In this document: positions 42,630 through 51,719 of the stretch, piece after piece
How positions within the stretch are numbered: position 1 is the stretch's first letter
Layout: each line of letters opens with the position of its first letter
Assembly (NCBI GenBank): GCA_030431635.1
Contig: JAUIIL010000011.1
Coordinates: forward strand, 1-64,000
Direction: 5' to 3'
Origin: Bacteriovoracia bacterium
GTDB taxonomy: Bacteria; Bdellovibrionota; Bacteriovoracia; Bacteriovoracales; Bacteriovoracaceae
Length of the DNA stretch: 64,000 nt
Translations under genes and position numbers: made by a program
The notes under the pieces: model-generated
Seen by the model: the letters and a program-made list of their open reading frames with translations, nothing else
The model's database searches: none
Told to the model about the DNA's origin: nothing

Positions 42630-43586
42630 ATGTCTAAAAAAAAGAACATTGCAGGAATGAGCCTTGGAGGAGGGAAGAAAGAAAACTTTTTTTTCTGCCT
42701 TCTTGAATTCTTTGAAGACTCTCAAAGATGGTTCTTAACTTCTGTTCACCAAGTCGCTGATGAAGATGATCTTGATGGGGATGAGGCCATTACCACTTGG
42801 GTTGAAAAATATGGTCTTACCAAACTTGTCGTGGATTTTCCTATGTCAAGACCTCCTTGTGATACCTGTACCTTAACTTGTCCTGGAACCAAAAAATGTC
42901 ACCATGAAGTCGTTGTGGGTATTAGAGAAAAAATGAAAGAGCTCATCGATGAAGACAAAGCTTTGATGACAAAAAATCCCAAAAAATATGAGCAGCAAAG
43001 AGTTGAAGATAACATGGTTCACTATTCTCGTAGCATTCATAATAAAGCTCCCAGCGAGCACCTCCTAAGTCGTTCTTTTAAAAGAAAGTTGAAAAAAGGT
43101 TTTATTCCTTATTGGCATAGACCCGTGGATTTTTTTATCTGGAAGAGTTACTACGATCAGTTACTGACTTTGTTTAAAGTTTCCTACGATTCTTTTAGTA
43201 ATGTCTCTATGATGCTTATTTCAAAGTTTAAGTACCTTTTACGCCATTTACCTAAAGATTTAGAGATTTATGAATCTCAGGCCAACATCTGTCTTTTAGA
43301 GTTACACCGCTCTGGCATTATCAGTAAAAACCATATTTTAAATCTCTTTGATATTGATCAGGGTGTTATTGCGAGACTCGAAATTATTAGGGCCATTGAA
43401 AAGAAGCTCAATGTTTTTATTTATGAAAATGACTTGGAGCTTATTGTAAAAAAACCAAAAGCTTTTGAATCTTTTATTTTGGCTTTATCTGGAAAGCAGT
43501 TTTTGACCCAAAAAGCAAAAGAGATTCCTAAATGGGCCATGCCTGAAGAAGTTCGTTTTCTTATTCCTGAGTTTTCAAATCCTTGA
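42630..43586 (+). CDS. conserved hypothetical protein with RNase-H-like start and Cys cluster
   Basis: A 318-aa soluble protein. NIAGMSLGGGKKENFFFCLLE and LTKLVVDFPMSRP resemble the first two acidic strands of RNase-H-fold DUF429-like proteins. They are followed by a cysteine cluster CDTCTLTCPGTKKC (near 77-90) that could bind zinc or a metal cluster. The C-terminal 150 residues are helical. I cannot name a family with confidence. It lies two bases after the GHMP kinase and overlaps the convergent membrane gene by 26 bases. Confidence 0.6.
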   Translation: MSKKKNIAGMSLGGGKKENFFFCLLEFFEDSQRWFLTSVHQVADEDDLDGDEAITTWVEKYGLTKLVVDFPMSRPPCDTCTLTCPGTKKCHHEVVVGIREKMKELIDEDKALMTKNPKKYEQQRVEDNMVHYSRSIHNKAPSEHLLSRSFKRKLKKGFIPYWHRPVDFFIWKSYYDQLLTLFKVSYDSFSNVSMMLISKFKYLLRHLPKDLEIYESQANICLLELHRSGIISKNHILNLFDIDQGVIARLEIIRAIEKKLNVFIYENDLELIVKKPKAFESFILALSGKQFLTQKAKEIPKWAMPEEVRFLIPEFSNP

Positions 43587-44049
43587 AAAAGAGAAACCCT
43601 AGTCCTACGTAAGAGTAGATAAGAATTTGGGCCAAATTAAAGAGAGACCAAATATCAAGTTTGGTTAATTCTGAAAAAAAACTAAAGAGGGTTATAATTA
43701 AAGAGGTCAGAACCATAAACTTCGTATAAGAGATTCCCCAGTTTTTTTGCTTATAAAAGAAAAAATAAAAGATACTATTAATGAGAACGAAACCATAGAG
43801 AAGTCCCCAGATGGTGATATAAATGAGACCTGAGCCTTCAGCGATATCAGACTGAGCAAGGGTACTAGGATTAATTCCTCCTGAAACGAGAAGTCGCATA
43901 AAAATATGGCGAAAAGCTTGAGGGGATAACCAAACATACTTAGCATAAACTATTTGTAAAATATCAGCGCAGATACAAAAAAAGAGTGAACTGATTAAAT
44001 AGGGTTTAAATTTTAACTTTTTTAGATAAAAATTTTTGAGCTTTTCCAT
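43561..44049 (-). CDS. four-helix membrane protein, unknown
   Basis: A 162-aa inner-membrane protein with four hydrophobic stretches (ISSLFFCICADILQIVYA, YITIWGLLYGFVLINSIFYF, FMVLTSLIITLFSFFS, LAQILIYSYVGLGFLFF) and a conserved-looking loop. No family recognised. Its C-terminus overlaps the end of the Cys-cluster protein in antisense, so the two mRNAs can pair over 26 bases or more. Confidence 0.65.
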   Translation of the reverse strand: MEKLKNFYLKKLKFKPYLISSLFFCICADILQIVYAKYVWLSPQAFRHIFMRLLVSGGINPSTLAQSDIAEGSGLIYITIWGLLYGFVLINSIFYFFFYKQKNWGISYTKFMVLTSLIITLFSFFSELTKLDIWSLFNLAQILIYSYVGLGFLFFKDLKTQE

Positions 44050-44092
44050 ACTTCATAATAAAATAGAACAAAATCAATGAAAAGAGACATTT

Positions 44093-45046
44093 GTGTTAGT
44101 AGATAGTTTGCTTCTATTGTTATCGCTTATTTTACTATACTTCGGTGCTGAGCTTGCGCTCAACTCATCTGAGAAATTAGGAATTAGAGCTGGGCTATCT
44201 CCGTTAACGATTGGGATGCTTTTGGTGGGAATGGGAACTTCTCTCCCTGAGCTCTTTGTTTCTCATATTGCTTCAATGGCAGGAAGTTATGATATGGCCA
44301 TTGGCAATATTATTGGCTCTAATATTGCCAATACTTTTCTTATTCTCTCGATATCAACTCTTTTCGTGAAACTTCCACTAGGGGATGACAACCTCAAACA
44401 AAACCTCTTTTTTCACCTTATTCTTGGATTTTTAATTGTTTTGACTTTTGCTATTTATCAAAAAATTAATTTAACCACATTTACCTATCTGGCTGCTTTC
44501 TTCTTTATTTATCTTTATTTTATCTATAGAGAAATGAAGATAAATAAAGACTACTCTCTTGAGAAGAGCGAGCTGTTAGAAAAAGAGATTATTGATTTTA
44601 AAGATTCCACTACCGCTCTTGTTTTTGTGATGCTTGTTGGGTTTGCTATGCTCTATGCCGGGGGAGAACTTCTTGTGCGTGCAGGTTCTAGTCTTTGCCA
44701 GAGTTTTGGGATTTCTGAATATATCATCTCCGTTATTTTTGTGTCATTTGGAACATCAGTACCTGAGCTAATCACTTCAGTTGTGGCCGCTTTTAGAAAA
44801 AAGCACACTGATATTATTGTGGGAAATATTATTGGTTCAAATATTTTCAATGTGGGAATGATTTTAGGTAGTTTAGGTTTTTATCAAATTGAAATCAAAC
44901 AAAACTCCCTCTATGAATCAGTGGCCCTCCTTGTGGTCTCACTCGTTCTTTTTATTATGTCTACTATGAAGCTCTCTCTTAATAAATTAAGTTCTTGTGC
45001 GTTTTTTGCAGTTTATTTATTTTTCCTCTACCACTGGATTAAATAG
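44093..45046 (+). CDS. CaCA-family Na+/Ca2+ exchanger, YrbG-like
   Basis: A 317-aa membrane antiporter with a GTG start. It shows the two inverted alpha-repeats: GMLLVGMGTSLPELFVSH with GNIIGSNIANTFLI (about 43-85), and VIFVSFGTSVPELITSV with GNIIGSNIFNVGMI (about 217-260). These hold the ion-binding Glu and Asn residues. A basic-acidic loop (EMKINKDYSLEKSELLEKEI) joins the halves. Ten helices are predicted. An intrinsic terminator follows at 45050-45074. Function: calcium (or sodium) efflux across the inner membrane. Confidence 0.93.
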   Translation: MLVDSLLLLLSLILLYFGAELALNSSEKLGIRAGLSPLTIGMLLVGMGTSLPELFVSHIASMAGSYDMAIGNIIGSNIANTFLILSISTLFVKLPLGDDNLKQNLFFHLILGFLIVLTFAIYQKINLTTFTYLAAFFFIYLYFIYREMKINKDYSLEKSELLEKEIIDFKDSTTALVFVMLVGFAMLYAGGELLVRAGSSLCQSFGISEYIISVIFVSFGTSVPELITSVVAAFRKKHTDIIVGNIIGSNIFNVGMILGSLGFYQIEIKQNSLYESVALLVVSLVLFIMSTMKLSLNKLSSCAFFAVYLFFLYHWIK

Positions 45047-45049
45047 TCT

Positions 45050-45074
45050 AAGGGAATAATTTTCCTTTTTTTTC
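45050..45074 (+). terminator. intrinsic terminator
   Basis: AAGGGAA-TAAT-TTTCCTT followed by a run of T residues after the exchanger gene's stop. Confidence 0.65.
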
Positions 45075-45127
45075 TCTGTATAGAAAAATATTCACTGGTT
45101 TTGCTCTGATATCCGATTGGTGGATTG

Positions 45128-46294
45128 ATGAGTGGAGTAAAAACATTTATTTTCTTTTCTCTTTTTGGTCTTTGTTTAAGAGCACAAACAAATTGTGAAT
45201 CTTTACCTGGGCAGATTGAGCAAATCCATAAAATTCAGTTAGGCTTTCAACACTCAAATGGTCAATCCTTGCAAGAAATTATTCGAGCAAGAAAAGGGCT
45301 TTATCAACTGTATCAAGAAAGCCCAACAGAGAAGCTTAAAAAGAGTCTTGGCAATCACGATTCGGCCATGAACGATATTATGCAATTAAAAGAGTTTTCA
45401 AGACTCTCAACAATTAATAAATATCTTGCAAGCTTATATTTAAGTGATTGCTCTGATGAGGAAACTGGAAAAGATGAAGAGAACCTATCTCACTTGCAGG
45501 CTACTTGTATTGAAGAAGGTCAGAATTTTGGAAGTTTTCCTGAAATTGGAGAGTTTGGTCATGGGGCGATGAATGCTGTTAGTACTTATCTTTTAGCGCA
45601 AGAGAAGAAGGAGCATTTCTCTCTAGAAAAGGTGACTAAGGATTGCGAAAAGCTGATGGCCAAAGATATTAAAGTAGATGGTTGTTTAACGGTTCTAGCG
45701 GCAGGTTTCTCTCAAGAAGCCCCTACGGTTAAGCCTGGTTCATCAGAAATACAAGGCCTAGGGCTAAAAGTTAAGTCTCCTCAAAAAGTAAAGCAAACTT
45801 GGTGTCTAGGTGGTGAAGAATATGTGCAAGGAAAGTGCCTCACCAAATGTGGTAAATTAGAATTTAGGGCCAATTCAGGCGAATGTGTTATTGATGAAGT
45901 GGCCCAGCAGGCAAGAAATGAAAGAAGAGAAAAATCAAAAGAATCTTGGGGAAGAGTTTGGAGAACAGGAGCTTACGCGGCTTTAATTGGAGGAGCAGCT
46001 CTTGGTGTGACTTGGGGAGTGAAAGAGATTTTTAATTTAGGAAAACCTCAAACTGTTAATGAATACACCGGTGATATCCATAAGTATTATTACAATACTT
46101 ACAATACAACCAGAGAAAATAGTAATGTGAATAATTATGAATATTACTACAACTACTCACAACCAAGTTCTTCTGGGTATGTTCCTTTATTGATGAGACC
46201 GGAGTGGGAGAATCAAAATCCTTACTGGAATGGCTTTAATCCCTACATGAATTATTCCTACCATCCCTCTTACTCGAATCTTTTTTCGAACTAA
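45128..46294 (+). CDS. exported protein with Tyr/Asn-rich C-terminus
   Basis: A 388-aa protein; the ATG at 45128 gives a signal peptide (TFIFFSLFGLCLRA, then QTNCESL). The N-terminal half is helical with cysteines. A short Cys-rich segment (TWCLGGEEYVQGKCLTKCGK then FRANSGECVIDEV, about 235-265) precedes a membrane-like stretch (AYAALIGGAALGVTWGV). A C-terminal tail is dominated by Y and N (YKYYYNTYN-type runs, about 320-388). Unknown family. The tail could be a surface or amyloid-like segment. Its stop is shared within CTAA with the convergent gene. Confidence 0.65.
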   Translation: MSGVKTFIFFSLFGLCLRAQTNCESLPGQIEQIHKIQLGFQHSNGQSLQEIIRARKGLYQLYQESPTEKLKKSLGNHDSAMNDIMQLKEFSRLSTINKYLASLYLSDCSDEETGKDEENLSHLQATCIEEGQNFGSFPEIGEFGHGAMNAVSTYLLAQEKKEHFSLEKVTKDCEKLMAKDIKVDGCLTVLAAGFSQEAPTVKPGSSEIQGLGLKVKSPQKVKQTWCLGGEEYVQGKCLTKCGKLEFRANSGECVIDEVAQQARNERREKSKESWGRVWRTGAYAALIGGAALGVTWGVKEIFNLGKPQTVNEYTGDIHKYYYNTYNTTRENSNVNNYEYYYNYSQPSSSGYVPLLMRPEWENQNPYWNGFNPYMNYSYHPSYSNLFSN

Positions 46295-46974
46295 TTTTTT
46301 TGAAAGATATTTATACCAAGAGTGACGTTAAGGTTTACCCCTTTCGTCCAATCTGGGTTCGTAGGAAGAGTTGTCCCTTCTCTATTTGTATATTCTGAAG
46401 GAATATTAAGAAGCTCTTCATAACCAATACCAGCAGAGAGCTCAACTTTTCTATTTTTAAGCATCACAACTTCTCCACCCACTCGAACGTACTGCTCTGG
46501 TCTATCCATCCAATAAAAAGTTTTTCTTTGACCGATTCCGGCCACAAACTTGATACCATTTCCACCGAGTCTTTTTGCTGGAAAAGCAAAATAGCCCACT
46601 TTAACTTCTCCACCAAGTCCTTGTTCATAACGATTAGCTGTTAAATCAAGATCAAATTGTTTCTTGCTTACACGAAGACCAATGGTTGGGTTCATGTAAT
46701 TTGTATTTCCACCTGTTCCAGTTGTTTGGCCGCCTAAAAGAAGAGCAAACGTAAAATCATCTCTTAAAAGCGCTCCCTGATCATAGATTGATTGAGCGGC
46801 TAGTTGTAAATCTGAATTGGGAACAGAATAGTGAACCTTCTCTTTTTCTTTACACTCAATTTCTTTGCCCTGAGAATCAAAGCAGGTAACATCCTCACCC
46901 ACAAATTCTGGAGTTTTGGAGAAACTGATTGAAGAGCTAAGAGCAAACAACATAAGTGCTAAAAAAGAGTTCAT
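46291..46974 (-). CDS. exported outer-membrane beta-rich protein
   Basis: A 227-aa protein with a signal peptide (SFLALMLFALSSSISFS) and a ribosome-binding site AAAGG. After a polar N-terminus (FVGEDVTCFDSQGKEIECKE) the protein alternates short amphipathic strands (FTFALLLGGQT, YMNPTIGLRVSKKQFDLDLT, VKVGYFAFPAKR, KVELSAGIGYEELL) and ends LNVTLGINIFQKN, a typical outer-membrane-barrel ending with an aromatic near the end. Probably a small barrel or barrel-like protein; the ligand is unknown. Confidence 0.68.
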   Translation of the reverse strand: MNSFLALMLFALSSSISFSKTPEFVGEDVTCFDSQGKEIECKEKEKVHYSVPNSDLQLAAQSIYDQGALLRDDFTFALLLGGQTTGTGGNTNYMNPTIGLRVSKKQFDLDLTANRYEQGLGGEVKVGYFAFPAKRLGGNGIKFVAGIGQRKTFYWMDRPEQYVRVGGEVVMLKNRKVELSAGIGYEELLNIPSEYTNREGTTLPTNPDWTKGVNLNVTLGINIFQKN

Positions 46975-47054
46975 TTTTTACCTTTGATAAATGATATGGG
47001 GGGAATATATGCTCGGCGTGTCATTTAGGCAATATCAAATGTAATTTTTTTATG

Positions 47055-47504
47055 CTACTCGTACTGACCTTGTCGAAGCTTTCGTTCAACATCTTTTTGG
47101 GCCTTAGAATCTCTCTTATCGTGTAATTTCTTACCCTTGGCCAGGCAAATTTCTAGCTTTATTCGAGAGGATTTAAAATAAATGATGGTAGGAACAATGG
47201 TTTGAGATTTTTGTCCCATTCCTTTGATTAGCTCTTTAATTTCATGCTTATTTAATAAAAGTTTTCTCTTTCTCGTTTCTTGGTGATTATGAATATTTCC
47301 AAAATCATAGTGAGCTATATACATATTATGAACCCAAACTTCTTCATTTTCATCAACGGTGACAAAAGCTTCTGAAATTTTCACTTTTCCGGCTCTTATC
47401 GATTTTACTTCGGTTCCTTGAAGGGAAATACCAGCTTCAAACTTTGCATCCAAAAAGTAGTCGTAAGAAGCTCTTTTGTTTTTAGCAATAATTTTAATTC
47501 CCAT
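47055..47504 (-). CDS. smpB: SsrA-binding protein SmpB
   Basis: A 149-aa cytosolic protein that binds tmRNA and brings it to stalled ribosomes. KIIAKNKRASYDYFLDAKFE, GISLQGTEVKSIRAGKVKIS, YIAHYDFGNIHNHQETRKRK and the C-terminal KLHDKRDSKAQKDVERKL match SmpB from end to end. It overlaps the rsmA stop by 11 bases, so rsmA, smpB and tsaD form one run. No tmRNA gene is visible in the window. Confidence 0.96.
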   Translation of the reverse strand: MGIKIIAKNKRASYDYFLDAKFEAGISLQGTEVKSIRAGKVKISEAFVTVDENEEVWVHNMYIAHYDFGNIHNHQETRKRKLLLNKHEIKELIKGMGQKSQTIVPTIIYFKSSRIKLEICLAKGKKLHDKRDSKAQKDVERKLRQGQYE

Positions 47505-48291
47505 GACTTTTACCTAGTTCTTTAAAGAGAGAAATAATTTGTTCATGCTCGAGAGTCTCGGCCCTGATTTGCTGCTCAAGACCTAACTTTGTCATGATTT
47601 CGCTATATTGAGGATATCTTTTCTTTAAAAGACCAGCAAGCTGCTTCCTTTTTTGAGAAAAAATAAGCCTAACGAAGCTCTCAAGAAGAGAGAAGTCTTC
47701 AAGAGCAATTTCAGCTCTGTCTTTGCGCGCTCCCGTAAGTACCAAAGAATCAACCTTTGGCTGAGGCCTGAAGCAGCCTGGAGGAGCTTTCACCAAATGC
47801 TTCATATCAAAAAAATTCTCTCCTAAGGTTCGTAGAGAACTGGCCGCATTTTTACTTTGTTTAGGTGGTGAAATCTTTTCGGCAACTTCTTTTTGAAACA
47901 TCAGGGTTAAAAATTTAATAGGGGGAAGTTGTAAGAAAAGTAGAAAAAGAGCAGAACTGACTTGATAGGGAAGGTTTGAGACGAGCCACACATTTTTGTC
48001 TGTGAGTTGATTCTCATAGAAAAATTGATTCCAATCATACCCAAGGGCGTCTCCCATAATAATGCGCTCACGGGGAACGTATTCAACGAGAATTTCTTCA
48101 AATCTTTTATCAAGTTCAAAAACAAATAAAGGCTTATTATGCTTGGCCAAATGCTGAGTTAAAACACCTGGGCCTGGACCAACTTCTATAATAACATCAG
48201 CTTCTTGAGCATAATCACTGGTAATTTTTTTGATAATATTCTGATCAATAAGAAAATGTTGTCCTAAATTTTTATTGGCCTTAGGGTACAT
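47494..48291 (-). CDS. rsmA: 16S rRNA dimethyladenosine transferase RsmA (KsgA)
   Basis: A 265-aa SAM-dependent enzyme dimethylating A1518/A1519 of 16S rRNA. The start at 48291 is preferred to 48363: AAGGA precedes it, it begins at the conserved MYPKANKNLGQHFLID, and it overlaps the tsaD end. Motifs are IIEVGPGPGVLTQHL (motif I), IMGDALGYDW, WLVSNLPYQVSSALF (NLPY catalytic motif) and FRPQPKVDSLV. Lies between tsaD and smpB in a translation-linked operon. Confidence 0.95.
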   Translation of the reverse strand: MYPKANKNLGQHFLIDQNIIKKITSDYAQEADVIIEVGPGPGVLTQHLAKHNKPLFVFELDKRFEEILVEYVPRERIIMGDALGYDWNQFFYENQLTDKNVWLVSNLPYQVSSALFLLFLQLPPIKFLTLMFQKEVAEKISPPKQSKNAASSLRTLGENFFDMKHLVKAPPGCFRPQPKVDSLVLTGARKDRAEIALEDFSLLESFVRLIFSQKRKQLAGLLKKRYPQYSEIMTKLGLEQQIRAETLEHEQIISLFKELGKSHGN

Positions 48292-49336
48292 TGTTATCCT
48301 TAGATAAAAATCTACTTTTTGCATCCATTTCCAAGCAACGAGGAAACTCATAGGCCTTATCAAAATGCAAGGAAGCGTAGTTGGCTATCATGGCCCCGTT
48401 ATCAGTACAAAAACTAGGTTTGACGAACAAAACCTTCTTAAATTCTTGTTGAAAAAGACGTCTTAATTTGGAGTTACAAGCAACTCCTCCTCCAACGACA
48501 ATAGGAAGATTTTGAAGAGAGTTAAGTTTAATCGCTTTTTTAAGTTTGAAGCGTAAAGACTCACAAATTGTTTTTTGATAACTGGCACAGATGTCATAAA
48601 AATCTTGAAACTTCTTATCATAAGTCTCTATTGATTCAGGAGCACAAATATTGGTGTTATTTTCAAGATAAACTCTTAAAGAGGTTTTAAGGCCAGAAAA
48701 ACTCATTCTGGAATCTCCTGAGTGCTTAAGACCAATAGGAAAATCAATTTTGTTTTCGTCTCCCCACTTGGAAATTTTATCTATGATTGCTCCGGCGGGA
48801 TAACCAAGACCCAGAAGTTTCCCTCCTTTGTCAAAAGCTTCACCAGCAGCATCATCAATAGTCTGGCCGATAAGAGCAAATTTATTTTTTGAAAGGACAT
48901 GAAAAAAAGCACTATGTCCACCACTGACAAGAACTCCGATATAAGGATAATCAACTTTCTCTGTGAGATGAATGGCCTCAAGGTGAGCATAGAGGTGATT
49001 AACTGGGAAAATAGGTTTTTGTGTTAAAAGACTAATACTTTTGGCGCTATTAAGACCAGTTAGTAGAGGACCTAGTAGACCTGGATAGGTCGTAACTCCA
49101 ATTAAATCGATATCATGAATCGTTTTTTGGGCTTGTAAAAAACATTCTTTAAGAAGAGGAGTGATTTTTTTTAAATGCTCTCTTGATGCTATTTCTGGGA
49201 CAACGCCACCCCAAATTTTAAAAATTTGCTCTTGACCAAAATGCAAGTGAGAGAGAATATGAGCTTGATTGTCTTTTTTTTCAAGAAGACAAATAGAAGT
49301 ATCATCACAACTTGTTTCAATACCTAAAATAAGCAT
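48281..49336 (-). CDS. tsaD: tRNA N6-adenosine threonylcarbamoyltransferase TsaD
   Basis: A 351-aa protein installing t6A37 on tRNAs, acting with TsaB/E/C elsewhere in the genome. LILGIETSCDDTSICL (N-terminus), GLLGPLLTGLNSAKSI, the metal ligands in PVNHLYAHLEAIHL, VLVSGGHSAFFHV, DDAAGEAFDKGGKLLGLGYP, VVGGGVACNSKLRR and FCTDNGAMIA are all present. Starts two bases after the stop of the cytochrome-phosphoesterase gene. Confidence 0.97.
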   Translation of the reverse strand: MLILGIETSCDDTSICLLEKKDNQAHILSHLHFGQEQIFKIWGGVVPEIASREHLKKITPLLKECFLQAQKTIHDIDLIGVTTYPGLLGPLLTGLNSAKSISLLTQKPIFPVNHLYAHLEAIHLTEKVDYPYIGVLVSGGHSAFFHVLSKNKFALIGQTIDDAAGEAFDKGGKLLGLGYPAGAIIDKISKWGDENKIDFPIGLKHSGDSRMSFSGLKTSLRVYLENNTNICAPESIETYDKKFQDFYDICASYQKTICESLRFKLKKAIKLNSLQNLPIVVGGGVACNSKLRRLFQQEFKKVLFVKPSFCTDNGAMIANYASLHFDKAYEFPRCLEMDAKSRFLSKDNNVP

Positions 49337-49338
49337 TA

Positions 49339-50931
49339 TTATTCACCTTTGGGACAGGCTACTTTCTGTAACATTGATTCAAAGACTTGTCCATCAAGCT
49401 CTCCTGCGAGCCCTTTTTCATCTTTTTGGTACCACTGAGGAGACTGATCTTTGGTGTGGCAGCTTAAGCACTTTATTTTCATAGGAGTTTTGTGAGAGAC
49501 GCCAGAAACATCAAAAGGATGATCACTATTCTTTGTATGACAGTTAAGGCATTGGACGTTGGCATAATTGTGAGAGACCTGATTTTTTAAATCTAATTGT
49601 TGCCATTTACCTGTTAACTCTTTTCTTTTTTCAGGAGTTAATTTTCTTATTTCATTTTTTTCTGAAAAAATGAAACTAAAGTCTTTCCAGTATTTTTCAT
49701 GATCAAAGTTTTGGTTTGAACTTTTAATCATTTGCTTTTGAGTATAAAAACCATTTTCTTTCTCAAAATGAAGACTATGACATCCGATACAGTTTCTATT
49801 TTTTTGTTCACTGGCCTGGTGAAGAGTGACATAGGCGAGAGAGTGGGCCGTTGATTGCCAAAAGTTATACTGCTTCTTGTGGCATTCAAGACAAGAAATT
49901 GCAGTAGGAGCTGGCCCTTTTGAAGCAAAGTCACCAAATTGCTCTTTTTGCTCTTTCTCTTGAATAACGGAGAGTTCTTTTTTATGTTCATCAATAAAAG
50001 TTTGAAAAGGGTTAGGAGAGAGTTCTTTGGAAAGCTCTTCACTAACTTCATGAACTTGATAGGAAACACTATTATCTTCCAATGAAAAACGAATTTCTCC
50101 TAAATAATGATTACGAGAGAGAACTTGAACTAACTGAGTTTTTCCCACAACCTCAGCTTTTTGTAGAAAGCTCTGAGAGTGCGAGCCAATAATCCAATCT
50201 ATTTCAGGTATTTCCTTGGCCATTATTTTATCAAAATCAAGTCCAGAGTGGGAAAGGACAATAATAGTAGGAGTTATTTTATTTGAACTCTCTCTCTTTA
50301 TTTTTTGGAGCTCATTTTTTACTGATTGAATAGGATCAAGAAGAGAGTTTTTTAGTTTTGAATTAATAACCTGAGGAGAGCTTACTCCCAGGAAAATAAA
50401 ATGGTGATTTCCTATTTTAACTTGATGAGAAGAGAGGGTTGGAAACCTTGTAAAATCTTTTGTGATATTTGTGAGTAGAACTTGAAACTGAGCTTCTGAT
50501 AAAACTTTAGAGAAGTTTTTAATTCCTTCAGTTAAATCGTAGTCACCCGGAGTAAAGAACTTTAATCCCAAAAGAGATTGGGCCTTAATTAATTTTTGCG
50601 CAGTAAAGAAATGTGATTTTTGATAAGCTTCAGGTAAATTTGAATTGGGATAAAGCATATCCCCACTATCAACATAAAAAAGCTCAGATTCCTTTGATAG
50701 TTTATGGATAAGTCCTGCTACTTGAGGGAGTCCACCTAGTGGGAACTGTCTACATCCACAGGGATGAGTTTCTCCATTAATATTATTTGAAAAAAGAATA
50801 GAGAAAAACTTTTTTTGAGTTTCAATCTCTTCGACATTTTGTTTTTTCTTAAAACAAGAGATTGTTGTAAGGATAAGAAGAAAAATATTAAAGAGTTTCA
50901 AGTTGCTCTTTAGCTTTTTTGGCAATTGCAT
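49339..50931 (-). CDS. tetraheme c-type cytochrome fused to a metallophosphoesterase, lipoprotein
   Basis: A 530-aa lipoprotein starting at 50931; Cys26 in LLILTTISC is the lipid anchor. Residues about 45-290 resemble UshA/5'-nucleotidase-type calcineurin-like phosphoesterases (ETHPCGCRQFPLGGLPQVAG, FYVDSGDML, PGDYDL, IIVLSHSGLDFDKIM, WIIGSHSQ). Four CXXCH haem sites follow: CLECH (347), CIGCH (381), CLNCH (461) and CLSCH (488). The classical first DxH metal motif is altered, so phosphatase activity is uncertain. It is translationally coupled to the CpoB-like gene (43-base overlap). Localised outside the cytoplasm, probably in electron transfer. Confidence 0.85.
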   Translation of the reverse strand: MQLPKKLKSNLKLFNIFLLILTTISCFKKKQNVEEIETQKKFFSILFSNNINGETHPCGCRQFPLGGLPQVAGLIHKLSKESELFYVDSGDMLYPNSNLPEAYQKSHFFTAQKLIKAQSLLGLKFFTPGDYDLTEGIKNFSKVLSEAQFQVLLTNITKDFTRFPTLSSHQVKIGNHHFIFLGVSSPQVINSKLKNSLLDPIQSVKNELQKIKRESSNKITPTIIVLSHSGLDFDKIMAKEIPEIDWIIGSHSQSFLQKAEVVGKTQLVQVLSRNHYLGEIRFSLEDNSVSYQVHEVSEELSKELSPNPFQTFIDEHKKELSVIQEKEQKEQFGDFASKGPAPTAISCLECHKKQYNFWQSTAHSLAYVTLHQASEQKNRNCIGCHSLHFEKENGFYTQKQMIKSSNQNFDHEKYWKDFSFIFSEKNEIRKLTPEKRKELTGKWQQLDLKNQVSHNYANVQCLNCHTKNSDHPFDVSGVSHKTPMKIKCLSCHTKDQSPQWYQKDEKGLAGELDGQVFESMLQKVACPKGE

Positions 50932-51673
50932 TTTTAGAATACTTTTTAACGACTTGGTCAAAACTTTCTTTGGCCTCATCATTTTGCTTCATAGCTTTAA
51001 AACATAAGCCGATGTGGTAAAGTGCACTGGGAGCTTTTGAAGAGCGAGGCCATCTGGTGTAAATCTTACTAAGATGAGTGAGTGCATCGCTATATTTTTT
51101 TTGATTATAACGAATGATTCCTAAATTCAGTAATGCTGAATTGGCCTTAGCTGCACCTAATTTGTTACTTCCTAAAAGATTCTCATAAAGCTCTGCTGCC
51201 TGGGCATATTTCTTTTTTTCAAATAGCGAGTGGGCTTCATCAAGTTGTTTTAAAGGATTACCACTTGAAGGGGCGGGAGTCGTTGTTTTTATTCCACTTA
51301 AAGATTTTGTGACTTTTTGGATAAACTGGCTTTGCTGTTTCATACTTTCTTGGAGAGCTGAAATAGCTTTTTGATTATTCTCACTTATTACTTTTAGAGC
51401 ACTCATCTGTTCGTTCATTTGTTGCATAAATTGTTCCATCTTCTCTTTATTTTGAAGATCGTGTTGAAATTGTTTATGCTCGACTTCTTCAAATCGACCC
51501 TGATAAGCATCGACTTTTTGTTGTAAATCCTGGACTTGTATCAAAAAGTCTTTGTCAAATTTTTGAGCTTGTTCAAGTTGCTTGGAAAGGTTCTCTTCCT
51601 TTCTTATTTCCTCTGTTGTTTTTAAACATGAGGTCATAGCAAGAGTGAAAATAGATAAAAAGATAAATTTCAT
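50888..51673 (-). CDS. cpoB: CpoB/YbgF-like TPR lipoprotein
   Basis: A 261-aa lipoprotein (MKFIFLSIFTLAMTSC, Cys16). Residues about 25-120 form a long coiled coil (FEEVEHKQFQHDLQNKEKM). After a Pro/Ser linker come three TPRs (PLKQLDEAHSLFEKKKYAQA, ALLNLGIIRYNQKKYSDA, ALYHIGLCFKAMKQNDEA), the architecture of CpoB/YbgF, which coordinates peptidoglycan synthesis with outer-membrane constriction. The order pal, DUF4398, cpoB-like on one strand supports this. No tolB or tolA is nearby. Confidence 0.85.
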   Translation of the reverse strand: MKFIFLSIFTLAMTSCLKTTEEIRKEENLSKQLEQAQKFDKDFLIQVQDLQQKVDAYQGRFEEVEHKQFQHDLQNKEKMEQFMQQMNEQMSALKVISENNQKAISALQESMKQQSQFIQKVTKSLSGIKTTTPAPSSGNPLKQLDEAHSLFEKKKYAQAAELYENLLGSNKLGAAKANSALLNLGIIRYNQKKYSDALTHLSKIYTRWPRSSKAPSALYHIGLCFKAMKQNDEAKESFDQVVKKYSKNAIAKKAKEQLETL

Positions 51674-51719
51674 GGTTTTATTTTATCAAAGACTTTAATA
51701 ACACGATAGTAGAAAAAGC

